Positions 27,871-36,308 of a stretch of DNA of 64,000 nucleotides are shown piece after piece (the first letter of the stretch is position 1; each line of letters opens with the position of its first letter). Both the position numbers and the translations under genes were made by a program. The notes under the pieces are model-generated. The model did not search any database and was not told the DNA's origin. It saw only the letters and a list, made by a program, of their open reading frames with translations. Source of the DNA: Nostoc sp. CENA543 (GTDB taxonomy: Bacteria; Cyanobacteriota; Cyanobacteriia; Cyanobacteriales; Nostocaceae); assembly GCF_002896875.1 (NCBI RefSeq), contig NZ_CP023278.1, positions 4,410,501 to 4,474,500 on the forward strand. The letters are read 5' to 3'.

Positions 27871-27900
27871 TACTGAATCATACCGAATCATACTGAAAAT
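27871..27900. promoter_or_regulatory. Three direct 10-bp repeats upstream of the STAND gene
   Basis: TACTGAATCA, TACCGAATCA and TACTGAAAAT are consecutive, about 100 bases upstream of the STAND start. Period 10 would put them on one face of the DNA helix, as in iterated operator sites. No function is shown. Confidence 0.45.
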
Positions 27901-28163
27901 AAAATCCGCTTGTATTATGCTTGTAATCAATACAGGCAGGTTAAGTTAATTGCCCAGTAGATGTGGTTGAGGAAAGATGCAAATTGCTACTAGTCTGAAT
28001 TGAATAATGAGCAATCACAACTGAATAATTAATGTTCTCTAGCACAACTAAATAATAAATAACAGTAGCGTTTACTCAATAGGTAGTCAGCATTAACTAA
28101 CTAGATTCTGTAGAGAGTGTTTTGAAACAGTATGTCAGTCTTCACCCTACAGGAGTTTCAACA

Positions 28164-28412
28164 ATGTTGAATCAAGATTGTCATCACGATTGCAATCATA
28201 ATTATTGCCCTTTTGCTCAAGATAGCAAGAATGCCAACAGATATGTTTGTCTCAAATGTGGTGTAGAGAGAGAAATTAATCGACATCCTTCTGGGTTTGG
28301 TTCATTCTTGCTGCTGTTGTTATCTCTATTTATCGCTTTTCAAGTGATTGTAATGTTAGATAAACAAAACAACGACAATCAACAGCAACAAGTAACATCT
28401 CAACAGCAATAA
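28164..28412 (+). CDS. Small protein with a Cys/His cluster and one C-terminal membrane segment
   Basis: From ATG at 28164 the 82-residue protein has an N-terminal Cys/His-rich region (H-H-D-C-N-H-N-Y-C-P-F, then Y-V-C-L-K-C-G-V-E) that resembles a zinc ribbon. A membrane segment follows (G-S-F-L-L-L-L-L-S-L-F-I-A-F-Q-V-I-V), then a Gln/Asn-rich tail. AGGAG lies 9 bases upstream of the ATG; the frame remains open to 28122 but that part has no ribosome site. I do not know a characterised homologue. The following gene also encodes a small membrane protein. Confidence 0.7.
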   Translation: MLNQDCHHDCNHNYCPFAQDSKNANRYVCLKCGVEREINRHPSGFGSFLLLLLSLFIAFQVIVMLDKQNNDNQQQQVTSQQQ

Positions 28413-28458
28413 TCGAATATTTCTAGTTTCTTCCCGACAATTTTCCAGGAGTGCAATT

Positions 28459-28686
28459 ATGAATACCCATCATGACACGATTCTCTTCCGTTTTACTTCT
28501 AAGTCACTGAAATACTTTCTGTTGATGTTGTTTGGCTTTGTTATTGTTTACGCCCTTTCTCATGCTTTAGGCGCGTTACATATTCTTCCTGCACTAATCT
28601 TTGTTTTGCAGCATTTATTTGTACCGTTGGGTGTGATACTTTTGTGCTTAATTACTGTCACTGTTTTATTTGAATCTCTGCGTTAG
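28459..28686 (+). CDS. Small membrane protein, two hydrophobic segments
   Basis: A 75-residue protein with hydrophobic segments at about 20-35 (F-L-L-M-L-F-G-F-V-I-V-Y-A-L) and 52-70. AGGAG precedes the ATG by 8 bases, the same arrangement as the gene before it, and the pair is 46 bases apart on the same strand. It is probably a co-transcribed small membrane protein. No family recognised. Confidence 0.65.
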   Translation: MNTHHDTILFRFTSKSLKYFLLMLFGFVIVYALSHALGALHILPALIFVLQHLFVPLGVILLCLITVTVLFESLR

Positions 28687-28763
28687 TTAGGATTGATCAG
28701 ACGATGAAGAGGGGACTTGTATTCAATATAAAAACGCTGGATACAGTCCTTACCTAGTTTTGT

Positions 28764-28871
28764 TCATTTCTTCCAGGGAAGTTTAGTCCCCATTTCTGTT
28801 AACGCTGAAAAAATCAGATAGGTAATTAATAAAGCCACACCTGCAAAGAAGGCTAGTAAATCATGATCCAT
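28764..28871 (-). CDS. Candidate 35-residue single-pass membrane protein
   Basis: On the minus strand ATG at 28871 opens a 35-codon frame ending in TGA (28764-28766). It begins M-D-H-D-L-L-A-F-F-A-G-V and has one membrane helix, then a basic, aromatic end (T-K-L-P-W-K-K). Composition and length are those of the very small thylakoid-complex subunits of cyanobacteria, but I cannot match it to a named subunit. No strong ribosome site is present, so confidence is limited. Confidence 0.45.
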   Translation of the reverse strand: MDHDLLAFFAGVALLITYLIFSALTEMGTKLPWKK

Positions 28872-28998
28872 AGAATTTTAGGCGATCGCTCCATTCATCG
28901 CCTCTATTTTCTCACAAAACTTTAGCTTGTATTAAAGCCTGAGATATATCGTGTTGAGGTTCAGCAGTGCTGTTGGAGTGAGTATTTCAAATCGCTGA

Positions 28999-29028
28999 AT
29001 AAATAAAAAAAGTCCGCTTGAGCGGACT
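28999..29028 (-). terminator. Strong minus-strand rho-independent terminator without a gene in front
   Basis: A perfect 7-bp stem (AGTCCGC / GCGGACT) with loop TTGA is followed, on the minus strand, by TTTTTTTATTTATT. No minus-strand gene lies upstream until 31.8 kb, so it may end a small RNA transcribed from 29040-29500. Confidence 0.7.
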
Positions 29029-29135
29029 AGGGTAGAAGGGTCAAATGATCTTAAGTTGACTATGAGATTGTTAAATCCCTCTTTTATTGTTAGCAATTAA
29101 GTCCTAAAAAGCAAGTATTAAATCCTATGATTTTA

Positions 29136-29158
29136 GACATAATTACCAGAATTATGTC
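29136..29158. promoter_or_regulatory. 9-bp inverted repeat, possible operator or hairpin
   Basis: GACATAATT and AATTATGTC separated by five bases. Palindromic spacing suits a dimeric regulator, but it is also compatible with an RNA hairpin. No adjacent promoter is identified. Confidence 0.35.
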
Positions 29159-29529
29159 TTTAGAAATAGTTATTGGTAATTTATGAAACATCTATCGTTG
29201 CTAACAGCCTATAAATGTTTTTTCGCCTATAAACTTGATGTTTTAAGTTTTATAAATCGAAGCTGATCAAGTTGTTAAGCTTTTAAATCAAAGTCTTATA
29301 AATTAGGAATTTAATAAGAAATAAATGATTTTTGTCAATATCCAAAATATCTATTTATCATATATTTTTTTACTCATTGCTGTTGATTTCATATCAACGC
29401 AATGATATACAAAATTATTTTACAATTATGAATTGCTCAACAAACTACGGTTTGTCTATCAGGATATAGTTGTATTTTAAATGCTTATGTACTAAAATCT
29501 TGACTAGCAGTAAATACTTCTAGGGATAC

Positions 29530-30129
29530 ATGAGTCATCAAAGCGGACATCAACACCACATTTGGGTACAATCTCATCATCCTGTAAAGTTAGAGCCAAA
29601 ATTGCCACAACCGCTACCAAAAGAGCCGACGTTTTACTATTTCGCCTACGGATCGTGTATGTGTCCAGTGGATTTGAAGCGATCGCTAGGAGAAAACACC
29701 CATCATTATGTAATCGGCCCCAGTATCTTACAAGGTTACAGACTAGGATTTTATGTCTATTCCCCAACTCGCAAATGTGGTGTTTTGGATATAGTTCCAG
29801 ACCCGAAAGCCAGCGTCAAGGGTGTACTGTATCAACTACCTTGGCGACTCAGTGAATATTTAGATAAACGGGAAGGCGTAGCACAAGGTCTTTATCGTCA
29901 CGAATTAGTCAATATTCACTGTCAAGACCAAGTTTATCAAGATGTTCGCACCTACATAGTAGTAGACAAGCTAGCAGAAGAAGCCGCACCTAATGACTGG
30001 TACTTTAACGTTGTACTGCGTGGTGCAGTTACCTGCGGACTACCGGAGGAATATTGCTGGCACTTATTTAATCATATGTATAATCTACAACAACGAAATC
30101 AAGAGCGACAATTGAGGGAATCAGCTTGA
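29530..30129 (+). CDS. Gamma-glutamylcyclotransferase-like (AIG2/GGCT fold) protein
   Basis: A 199-residue protein with a His-rich N-terminal extension (1-30) and the GGCT fold signature F-Y-Y-F-A-Y-G-S-C-M (35-44), where the Y-G-S loop binds the substrate. The glutamate of D-K-R-E-G (Glu115) aligns with the catalytic Glu of this fold. Family members act on gamma-glutamyl or related isopeptides, often in glutathione degradation, but the substrate here is unknown. Start codon ATG at 29530 lies close after the AT-rich region; no convincing ribosome site is visible. Confidence 0.8.
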   Translation: MSHQSGHQHHIWVQSHHPVKLEPKLPQPLPKEPTFYYFAYGSCMCPVDLKRSLGENTHHYVIGPSILQGYRLGFYVYSPTRKCGVLDIVPDPKASVKGVLYQLPWRLSEYLDKREGVAQGLYRHELVNIHCQDQVYQDVRTYIVVDKLAEEAAPNDWYFNVVLRGAVTCGLPEEYCWHLFNHMYNLQQRNQERQLRESA

Positions 30130-30280
30130 GATACTTACGTAAGTATTAAAAGTTATTAAAATCGGCAACAAAATCAGCCAATCGGGTGATCCATTTGTAG
30201 GAAGTCTCAAAACAGACCCAAAGTAGATTCTAGAAACAACCAAATATTCGCCACATTTCCATGTGGTGAGGAGTAAGACT

Positions 30281-30988
30281 ATGTTCTTAAAACTTAAAAA
30301 TATTGCTAACGCATCTATCTTTGCTCTAGCCTCACTAGGCAGTGCGATCGCATCCACAGAGCTATTGTTACCACAACAGCCAGCCTTCGCCGAAGAGTCA
30401 TTAGGAAATTGTATCCAAGACCTCAGAGATCGTGGTGTTTCCACAAGGGATGCGGCGAGAATTTGTCGATATCGAAGAGATAGAAATGACAGAGATGATC
30501 GATATGACAGAGATGACGATGATGATAGAGATAATCGCTATGATGTCTACGACAGGGACGATTGGGAAGGTAATCGAGACAGAAGAGGTAGGGGACGGTA
30601 TATAGAATTACGCGCACGTTCTGGGCCGACACCGGAAGGAAGATGGCGTTATTCTGCTCCTGGTATACCTTATGAAGCCATGCAAAGAGCTGGTTGTCAA
30701 AATGTCTCTGGTGATGATTGGCGTTGTCCTAGTCGGCGCATCCGTGTGCAGATTCGGGATGAAAGACGGGATCAGTGGAGAGATTCCCGCGATCGCGATC
30801 GCAACCGTGGAGTTAGGTATATAGACTTACGCGCACGCTCTGGGCCGACACCGGAAGGAAGATGGCGTTATTCTGCTCCTGGTGTACCTTATGATGCTAT
30901 GCAAAGAGCTGGTTGTCAAAATGTCTCCGGTGATGATTGGCGTTGTCCCACCTCTCGTATTCGTGTGCAAGTAACGGAAAGATATTAG
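30281..30988 (+). CDS. Secreted protein with two near-identical C-terminal domains and an Arg/Asp linker
   Basis: From ATG at 30281 (GAGGAG upstream) this is a 235-residue exported protein with a signal peptide (ending Q-P-A-F-A, then E-E-S). A highly charged Arg/Asp linker follows (about 65-105). Two copies of a roughly 50-residue domain are present, each with I-x-L-R-A-R-S-G-P-T-P-E-G-R-W-R-Y-S-A-P-G and ending D-D-W-R-C-P. The copies are 73 codons apart (about 30608-30732 and 30827-30951) and almost identical even at the DNA level, implying recent duplication or conversion. No named domain is recognised. Confidence 0.75.
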   Translation: MFLKLKNIANASIFALASLGSAIASTELLLPQQPAFAEESLGNCIQDLRDRGVSTRDAARICRYRRDRNDRDDRYDRDDDDDRDNRYDVYDRDDWEGNRDRRGRGRYIELRARSGPTPEGRWRYSAPGIPYEAMQRAGCQNVSGDDWRCPSRRIRVQIRDERRDQWRDSRDRDRNRGVRYIDLRARSGPTPEGRWRYSAPGVPYDAMQRAGCQNVSGDDWRCPTSRIRVQVTERY

Positions 30989-31151
30989 GAGTGGTGAGTG
31001 GTAAGTGGTGAGTGGTAAGTGGTGAGTAATAAGTAATAAGTAATAAGTAATGAGTAATGAGTAATGGGTAATGAGTGGTGAATATAAAGCAAACCCTCAT
31101 ACCCTTATACCCTTAAACCCTCACACCCTTAAACCCCTATACCCTTAAACA
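30989..31151. repeat. GAGTGGTAAGTGGT and ACCCTTAT tandem repeats
   Basis: GAGTGGTAAGTGGTGAG and AAGTAATAAGTAATG units (30990-31080), then ACCCTTAT/ACCCTTAAA units (31099-31150) reach the start of the DUF202 gene. Confidence 0.85.
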
Positions 31152-31592
31152 ATGAGTAAAACGCCAAAAGTTGATCGTCAACGGGAACACCAAGCCAACG
31201 AACGGACTTTTCTGGCTTGGTTACGCACTTCTATCGCTTTAATTGGATTTGGGTTTGCGATCGCTCGTTTTGGGTTATTTTTACGTCAACTGAATTTTGC
31301 AATTACACAAAAAGAAACACCTGTTAATCCCTGGTTTAATTCAGAAAACTTAGGGATTTTTCTTGTGGTTTTTGGTGTAATTACTATTGGCTTGGCTGCG
31401 TGGCGTTACAATCAGGTATTTTGGCAAATCGAACGCAGTGATTATCAACCCCAGCGTTGGGGAGTGTGGTTAATGACTGGAACAGTCATGATTTTAGGAT
31501 TGCTAAGTATTCCTTTGCTACTGTTGCGAAATCATCTTCCGTCTCGTCCTTCTGCTCCTCTACAACCCCAATCTCGTGATTTTGAACAGTAA
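31152..31592 (+). CDS. DUF202 / YidH-family membrane protein
   Basis: A 146-residue membrane protein. It has the diagnostic N-terminal motif A-N-E-R-T-F-L-A-W-L-R-T-S (residues 15-27), which defines DUF202. Three hydrophobic segments follow at about 28-45, 70-90 and 105-125. DUF202 proteins are inner-membrane proteins of unknown function, also present in yeast vacuolar transporter complexes. The gene starts immediately after an ACCCTTA repeat. Confidence 0.85.
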   Translation: MSKTPKVDRQREHQANERTFLAWLRTSIALIGFGFAIARFGLFLRQLNFAITQKETPVNPWFNSENLGIFLVVFGVITIGLAAWRYNQVFWQIERSDYQPQRWGVWLMTGTVMILGLLSIPLLLLRNHLPSRPSAPLQPQSRDFEQ

Positions 31593-31614
31593 GCAGTTCT
31601 ATGTTTGATCGCCT

Positions 31615-31827
31615 CTAATCATCTGCGGAAGCCTTGAATTTTTCATGCTCTTCTTGAGTCACGCGGTAAACTTCTCGGTCTACCATATGGATTTCATAAA
31701 CAGCTTCTTTTCCTGGAAAAATTAAAAATCCAGGCTGTTCTTCTTCCACTTCGACTATTTCAGAAATAGCATTAGGATTGATCTCTACATGAACACCTTC
31801 TGTAGTTTTCACTTCTATCGGTTTCAT
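31615..31827 (-). CDS. Small acidic protein of unknown function
   Basis: From ATG at 31827 this is a 70-residue acidic protein (I-E-V-K-T-T-E-G-V-H-V-E-I-N-P ... V-E-V-E-E-E-Q-P-G-F ... E-E-H-E-K-F). AGAGG lies 6 bases upstream. A GTG at 31851 would add 8 residues. The pattern is that of a small beta-rich protein. It converges with DUF202, 22 bases from its stop. Confidence 0.55.
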   Translation of the reverse strand: MKPIEVKTTEGVHVEINPNAISEIVEVEEEQPGFLIFPGKEAVYEIHMVDREVYRVTQEEHEKFKASADD

Positions 31828-32274
31828 ATCAGCCTCTTTGCTCTTCGGCACATAGCTAAATATACTTTTGATTATCGCTAGTTTTTTCGTTCTCTTATTA
31901 TTAAAAGTATAAAATTCTGCTAATAATTATGAAGTGAAACACGGCGGATTCATGCTTTGACGTTTCTAAATCTGCTAAATTATGTAACAAATGATTTATC
32001 GCAAATTTTCTTTAAACAGAGATAAATTGCATGATTACAGGAATTTAGTTTCAAAGCTCATTAATTCAGAAGAAACTGTGTGAGAGATATCTAGTTTTCC
32101 GTGGTAATGATGAAGCGATCGCGAGGAAATCCATAGCATTGAAAATCAGAAGAACTCTGTAGATGGTTTTATTTTTAACGAGATTGTATCAAATCGTTAA
32201 CCTAATTCTGATATCTTTAAAACTGCTCACAAATATTTGTGTTCCTCAACTGAATTTAAAGGAAAAATAGCGAC
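31828..32274. other. Upstream region of the RTX gene
   Basis: AT-rich, with no coding potential or repeat array recognised; includes one HIP1-like GCGATCGC near 32115. It must hold the promoters of the divergent neighbours. Confidence 0.45.
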
Positions 32275-33753
32275 GTGTATAACAACATTATCGGCACACC
32301 ATTTAATGATCTACTTGTTGGTACTGCGTTTGACGATCTAATAGTTGCTTTGCAAGGAGATGATCGAATTATTGGTAGTGCAGGCAATGATTTCATAGTT
32401 GGGGATACAGGAATTGATACTGTTGACTACAGTGAACTAGGTCAAGCTATTACTTTACAGGCTACGGGTATTGTTCAAAAAGGCAAAGTCGGAACAGATA
32501 CACTCAATGGCATTGAAACTATAATTGGCGCGAAAGGACAAGCTAATACTATAGATGCTTCCACCACCACAGGTTCTACTACATTTGTTAGGGTTGATCT
32601 TTCAGCTAACAGTCTGATAGTGAATGGAGTTCCCACCATCGGCACATTGAATTTTAGAGTGGAGAGATTTGTAAATGTTATCGGTACTGCACAAAACGAT
32701 AGCATCATCGGTGATAACAACAATAACCTGCTAATTGGTGGTCAAGGTAACGACGAAATTTTTGGACTCAACGGTAATGACACCATACAAGGTGGTGCTG
32801 GTGATGATGTCATAGGTGGAGGAAGTAAAAATAGTCTTGCAACTTCCCGACTGGGTGACGGTAACGATATCGTACAAGGCGGGGCTGGTAATGATATCCT
32901 GATCGGCGGTACTGGTAACGACACCCTCGATGGTGGTGCTGACTTTGATACAGCCGACTATAGTAATTTAGGTACTGCAATCACCTTACAAGCGGCTGGT
33001 ATTGTCAATAAAGGCGTAGCAGGTATAGATCAAATCCTCAACATTGAAACTATCATCGGTGCAAGAGGTCAAGCCAACACCATTGACGGTTCTACCGGCA
33101 CTAGCACAACCACATCATTTAACGTCAATCTCTCTACTAATAGTCTCGTCGTTAACGGTGTTCCAGTGTTAGGCACACTGAACTTTAACGTTCAAAACTT
33201 TGTTAACGTCACTGGCACTTCCCAAGCTGACACCATAGTCGGTAATAACCAAGGTAACTTATTGATTGGTGGTCGAGGCAATGATCAAATCTCTGGTCTT
33301 GGTGGTAAAGATACCATTATCGGCGTTGATCCTAACAGTCTCCAACCAGGTATTAATGAAGTAGACACCCTCACCGGAGGAGCAGATCCTGATAAATTCG
33401 TCTTAGGAGATGCGAAAAATCCCTATTATGTAGGCGGTGGCGGTTTCGCAGGTTTGAATGACTTTGCCTTGATTACTGATTTTCAAACTGGTCAGGATCA
33501 AATCCAACTCAAAAAGCTAGACGGTTATATCTTCGGTAGTAATTATATTGCGATCGCCAGTCCATTCCTATTCGATAGCAGTAAAACCTTTGATGATTCT
33601 GTGTTAGTAGCAACTGCAAATCAGATTGTGAAAGCCAATGGTGTCTACGATGCGTCTAGTCAGAATTTGGCATCCTCTCCTATATTTGCTGGTTTTGATG
33701 TCATTTCCATCTTTTCCACTAGCTACAGCGTCAGCGACATCCACTTTGTCTAG
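32275..33753 (+). CDS. Hemolysin-type calcium-binding (RTX) repeat protein
   Basis: A 492-residue protein starting at GTG (AAAGGA upstream) with nonapeptide calcium-binding repeats of the type G-G-x-G-x-D-x-I/L (for example G-G-Q-G-N-D-E-I-F-G and G-G-T-G-N-D-T-L-D-G-G). Two homologous halves of about 110 residues (D-T-V-D-Y-S-E-L-G and D-T-A-D-Y-S-N-L-G starts) are separated by RTX repeats; each contains I-E-T-I-I-G-A-K/R-G-Q-A-N-T-I-D. RTX proteins leave through type I secretion and fold on calcium outside the cell. No N-terminal signal peptide is present. No transporter gene is adjacent. Confidence 0.9.
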   Translation: MYNNIIGTPFNDLLVGTAFDDLIVALQGDDRIIGSAGNDFIVGDTGIDTVDYSELGQAITLQATGIVQKGKVGTDTLNGIETIIGAKGQANTIDASTTTGSTTFVRVDLSANSLIVNGVPTIGTLNFRVERFVNVIGTAQNDSIIGDNNNNLLIGGQGNDEIFGLNGNDTIQGGAGDDVIGGGSKNSLATSRLGDGNDIVQGGAGNDILIGGTGNDTLDGGADFDTADYSNLGTAITLQAAGIVNKGVAGIDQILNIETIIGARGQANTIDGSTGTSTTTSFNVNLSTNSLVVNGVPVLGTLNFNVQNFVNVTGTSQADTIVGNNQGNLLIGGRGNDQISGLGGKDTIIGVDPNSLQPGINEVDTLTGGADPDKFVLGDAKNPYYVGGGGFAGLNDFALITDFQTGQDQIQLKKLDGYIFGSNYIAIASPFLFDSSKTFDDSVLVATANQIVKANGVYDASSQNLASSPIFAGFDVISIFSTSYSVSDIHFV

Positions 33754-33873
33754 AAAGACGACAGACAGAAGCATTTTCATCATTCGTAATTCGTAATTAA
33801 CGCGCGCCTACGTTGGAGTTCGATGAATTAACCCCTCTCCATAGAGCGAAGCTCTTCTCGTAGAGTACCTCTC

Positions 33874-33976
33874 ATACCAATTCACAATTCGCAATTCGCA
33901 ATTCGCAATTAAAAAACTTAGATGTAGCAAGGATTTTAGGGTTTACATCTGTATCAGATTTTTCGTGAAATGGTAT
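33874..33976. mobile_element. MITE-like element, copy 1 (exact duplicate of 52278-52380)
   Basis: 103 bases, identical to the copy at 52278-52380. Terminal inverted repeats are ATACCAATTCAC and GTGAAATGGTAT (11 of 12 positions pair). The body includes a triple ATTCGCA repeat. TA lies at each boundary, as expected for TA-target elements of the IS630/Tc1 type. No transposase is present. Confidence 0.75.
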
Positions 33977-34264
33977 CACGCCAGTTGCTACAACGGGGGA
34001 AACCCCCGCAACGCACTGGCTCCCCTGCAAGGAGAGAGGCTTTAAAACCCACATTTCTCGTTAAAGTCTCAAGATATTTAAGCCCCTCTCCGCGTCGGAG
34101 CGAAAAGTCTGTAGCTTGCTTCCCGCAGGGTGCGGAGGTTTCCTCCGTACAGAACTTTTCAAGAGAGAGGGGTTTGGGGAGAGGTCATCGAATTCACGCT
34201 AAAATTTCAATCTAGCGGTCTTGAATGAGTTGAGGATGCAAACCCCAACTCATTCAATTACAAA
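33977..34264. other. Convergent gap with palindromic repeat and hairpin
   Basis: A palindromic module (34102-34160, GAAAAGT...GAACTTTTC) lies inside it, followed by CCCCTCTCC repeats, and ends in the TTGAATGAGTTG / CAACTCATTCAA hairpin (34221-34257) between the convergent RTX and glycosyltransferase genes. Confidence 0.6.
34221..34257. terminator. 12-bp perfect hairpin between convergent genes
   Basis: Arms TTGAATGAGTTG and CAACTCATTCAA pair perfectly; the loop is 13 bases. It is placed to stop transcription from both sides, but there is no clear T run. Confidence 0.5.
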
Positions 34265-35881
34265 CTATTTCAAATTTGTCTCTTTAGTGATCAATTTCCA
34301 GTCGCCAACTTCGTCAACTAACTGCATAGAATCTAACTGGAGTTTTCTAGCATCGGATGCTTGGATCAGGATGTAGGGTTTTTTGTTGTCTTGCCAATAA
34401 TTTTGCAGTTCCGGGAAGGAAGCCGGAATGATGGTGCGATCGCTATAAAAGTTTAGTGAGGGACGATGTTCTGGAAAGGATGTATAAATTTTACTAACAT
34501 TTGGGTTGACGCGGTTAATCATATGTGCAACTGGTTTCACTGGATAGGCTTCCCACAATTCCCACACCCAGTAATGAGATTTCATTAACAGTAATAGCGA
34601 TATATAAGTTCCCCAAAATAAAATTCTGAGAAATTGTCCATCACCCCGTTCAGCCAAAATCGCCGCTAGTGTCATCGTTAAAGCAAAAGCTGCAAAAATT
34701 AGCTGCAAGTCAGTTTTAAGATGTGTTCCCCAACTAAAGTAAATGCTGCCAAAAGAAGCAACGACAGCCAACATTGATAACCCCACTACCCAACCACGGG
34801 GATATTGAGAAAATAACGGTAAGTTTTCGATTTCTGCTAACTGAGTCCCGAAAGCCAAAGCTAAACAAGGGTAAATCGGCAAGACATAACAAGAATATTT
34901 AGCACCAATCAGAGAAATCAGCAGTAAATAAACGCCTCCCCAAACTAGAGTTAGTCTTGCCCAACTCATGTTGCGATTTTCCCACACTAGACGGGCAGTT
35001 TGTGGTAAAAAAATTAACCAAGGCCAAGTCCATTTGAGTAGTTCTAGGACATAAAACCAAGGTGCAGGGGAATGATTAGGGGTAAATGTACTGTAATTCA
35101 GGAGTTGATAGAATAAGCCATTGCGAATAAAATCTTGACCATAGTGTAGTATTTGTGCGGTATACCAACCCAGTGCAGGTAACGTCCCGAAGCCAACCGC
35201 TAGCCAAAAATAGCGACATTTGAGTAATCTGGGGGTATCCCAAAATAAAAAAGCGATCGCTACAACACCCAAAACTACACCCATCAGTCCTTGGGTGAGA
35301 CAAATCAACCCAAAACTCCAGCCTATACCCAAGCAATAGCGTAAATCTCGGCGCGATCGCAATACGCACAACATCATCACCAAGAAGAAACTGACTACTA
35401 CCCCATCTAAGATGGCTAACCTGCCATGACGCACCACAGGTAGCATCGTCAGATACACTAAAGCACTATAAACTGCTGCCCAACGATAGCGAAATATCTC
35501 ACGACTTAACCAATACAGTAAAGGTACTGATAAAGAAGTTAAAATTGCTCCTGGTAAGCGTGTCGTCCATTCATTCACGCCGCCTAGAGAATAAGCACCA
35601 GCAATCAGAATGTGAACTAAAGGTGGCTTGTGATGGTAAGCCTCTCCTCCCAAAGTTGGGTATAACCAACGCAGATCATCAGCAGAGGCGCGCCAAATCT
35701 CCTTAGCCACCTGTGCCACAGTTCCTTCATCCCAGTCTCGCAACGGCAAGTCGCCTAAATTCACGATGAATAGCAACAATGCTGCTATTAGCAACACTAC
35801 TAACCATAACCAGTCAATCCATTTTTCAGCCGTGCGGTGCTGTCTTTCTAGATGACCCCAAATAAAGCTTCCTTCTCGCAT
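34265..35881 (-). CDS. Membrane glycosyltransferase of the PMT/ArnT type (GT39/GT83)
   Basis: A 538-residue polytopic membrane protein. Near the N-terminus are R-D-W-D-E-G-T (48-54), whose Asp/Glu form the catalytic acidic pair of the PMT/ArnT fold, and H-H-K-P-P-L (about 83-88). Then come about ten hydrophobic segments and a soluble C-terminal part. Such enzymes move a sugar from a polyprenyl-phosphate donor onto lipid or protein on the extracytoplasmic side. The acceptor is unknown. ATG at 35881 gives a basic cytoplasmic N-terminus and is a reasonable start. Confidence 0.8.
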   Translation of the reverse strand: MREGSFIWGHLERQHRTAEKWIDWLWLVVLLIAALLLFIVNLGDLPLRDWDEGTVAQVAKEIWRASADDLRWLYPTLGGEAYHHKPPLVHILIAGAYSLGGVNEWTTRLPGAILTSLSVPLLYWLSREIFRYRWAAVYSALVYLTMLPVVRHGRLAILDGVVVSFFLVMMLCVLRSRRDLRYCLGIGWSFGLICLTQGLMGVVLGVVAIAFLFWDTPRLLKCRYFWLAVGFGTLPALGWYTAQILHYGQDFIRNGLFYQLLNYSTFTPNHSPAPWFYVLELLKWTWPWLIFLPQTARLVWENRNMSWARLTLVWGGVYLLLISLIGAKYSCYVLPIYPCLALAFGTQLAEIENLPLFSQYPRGWVVGLSMLAVVASFGSIYFSWGTHLKTDLQLIFAAFALTMTLAAILAERGDGQFLRILFWGTYISLLLLMKSHYWVWELWEAYPVKPVAHMINRVNPNVSKIYTSFPEHRPSLNFYSDRTIIPASFPELQNYWQDNKKPYILIQASDARKLQLDSMQLVDEVGDWKLITKETNLK

Positions 35882-36308
35882 ATTCTATAGATCATCATTT
35901 TACTAGCTTGCTCGTTGAAGAAGAATTCAGAACTCAGAATTCAGGGGTGAAAAACCATCGTGGGTTCAGGAGTGCTGTTATAGCCAAAAACCACTTTATC
36001 CTGACATTGCCAAGAACGTCTCTAATTTTTCCACCCAGTCTAAACCTCTGTACTGAACAAATCTAAATTCCCAGGTTAGCTTAATTTTCTCTGAGCAGCG
36101 ATTATTTTTTTGGGAAAAATACCAGAAATTTGATTCAACTTATTTAACACTCATTTTAGGCTAAAAATGATACAACTATTGCCAACTAGGCTCAAAAAGA
36201 CAAAGAAAGAATATTGATGAATTAAGCTTTTCACCTATTTTAATTAGTTCCTTTATTTATGTCTTAGCTGTACTAGAATTTGCTACTTACCCCTGGAGGC
36301 ATCTATCC
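35882..36308. other. Divergent intergenic region
   Basis: AT-rich region with GAATTCAGAACTCAGAATTC-like repeats near 35925-35945 and the promoters of the divergent neighbours. No ORF of interest and no terminator is seen. Confidence 0.45.

Larger units (their letters stand above)
28872..29529. other. AT-rich intergenic region with an orphan terminator and an inverted repeat
   Basis: No plausible gene is visible on either strand. It contains the minus-strand terminator at 28999-29028, a 9-bp inverted repeat (GACATAATT-ACCAG-AATTATGTC, 29136-29158), and long AT-rich tracts before the gene at 29530. Confidence 0.6.
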
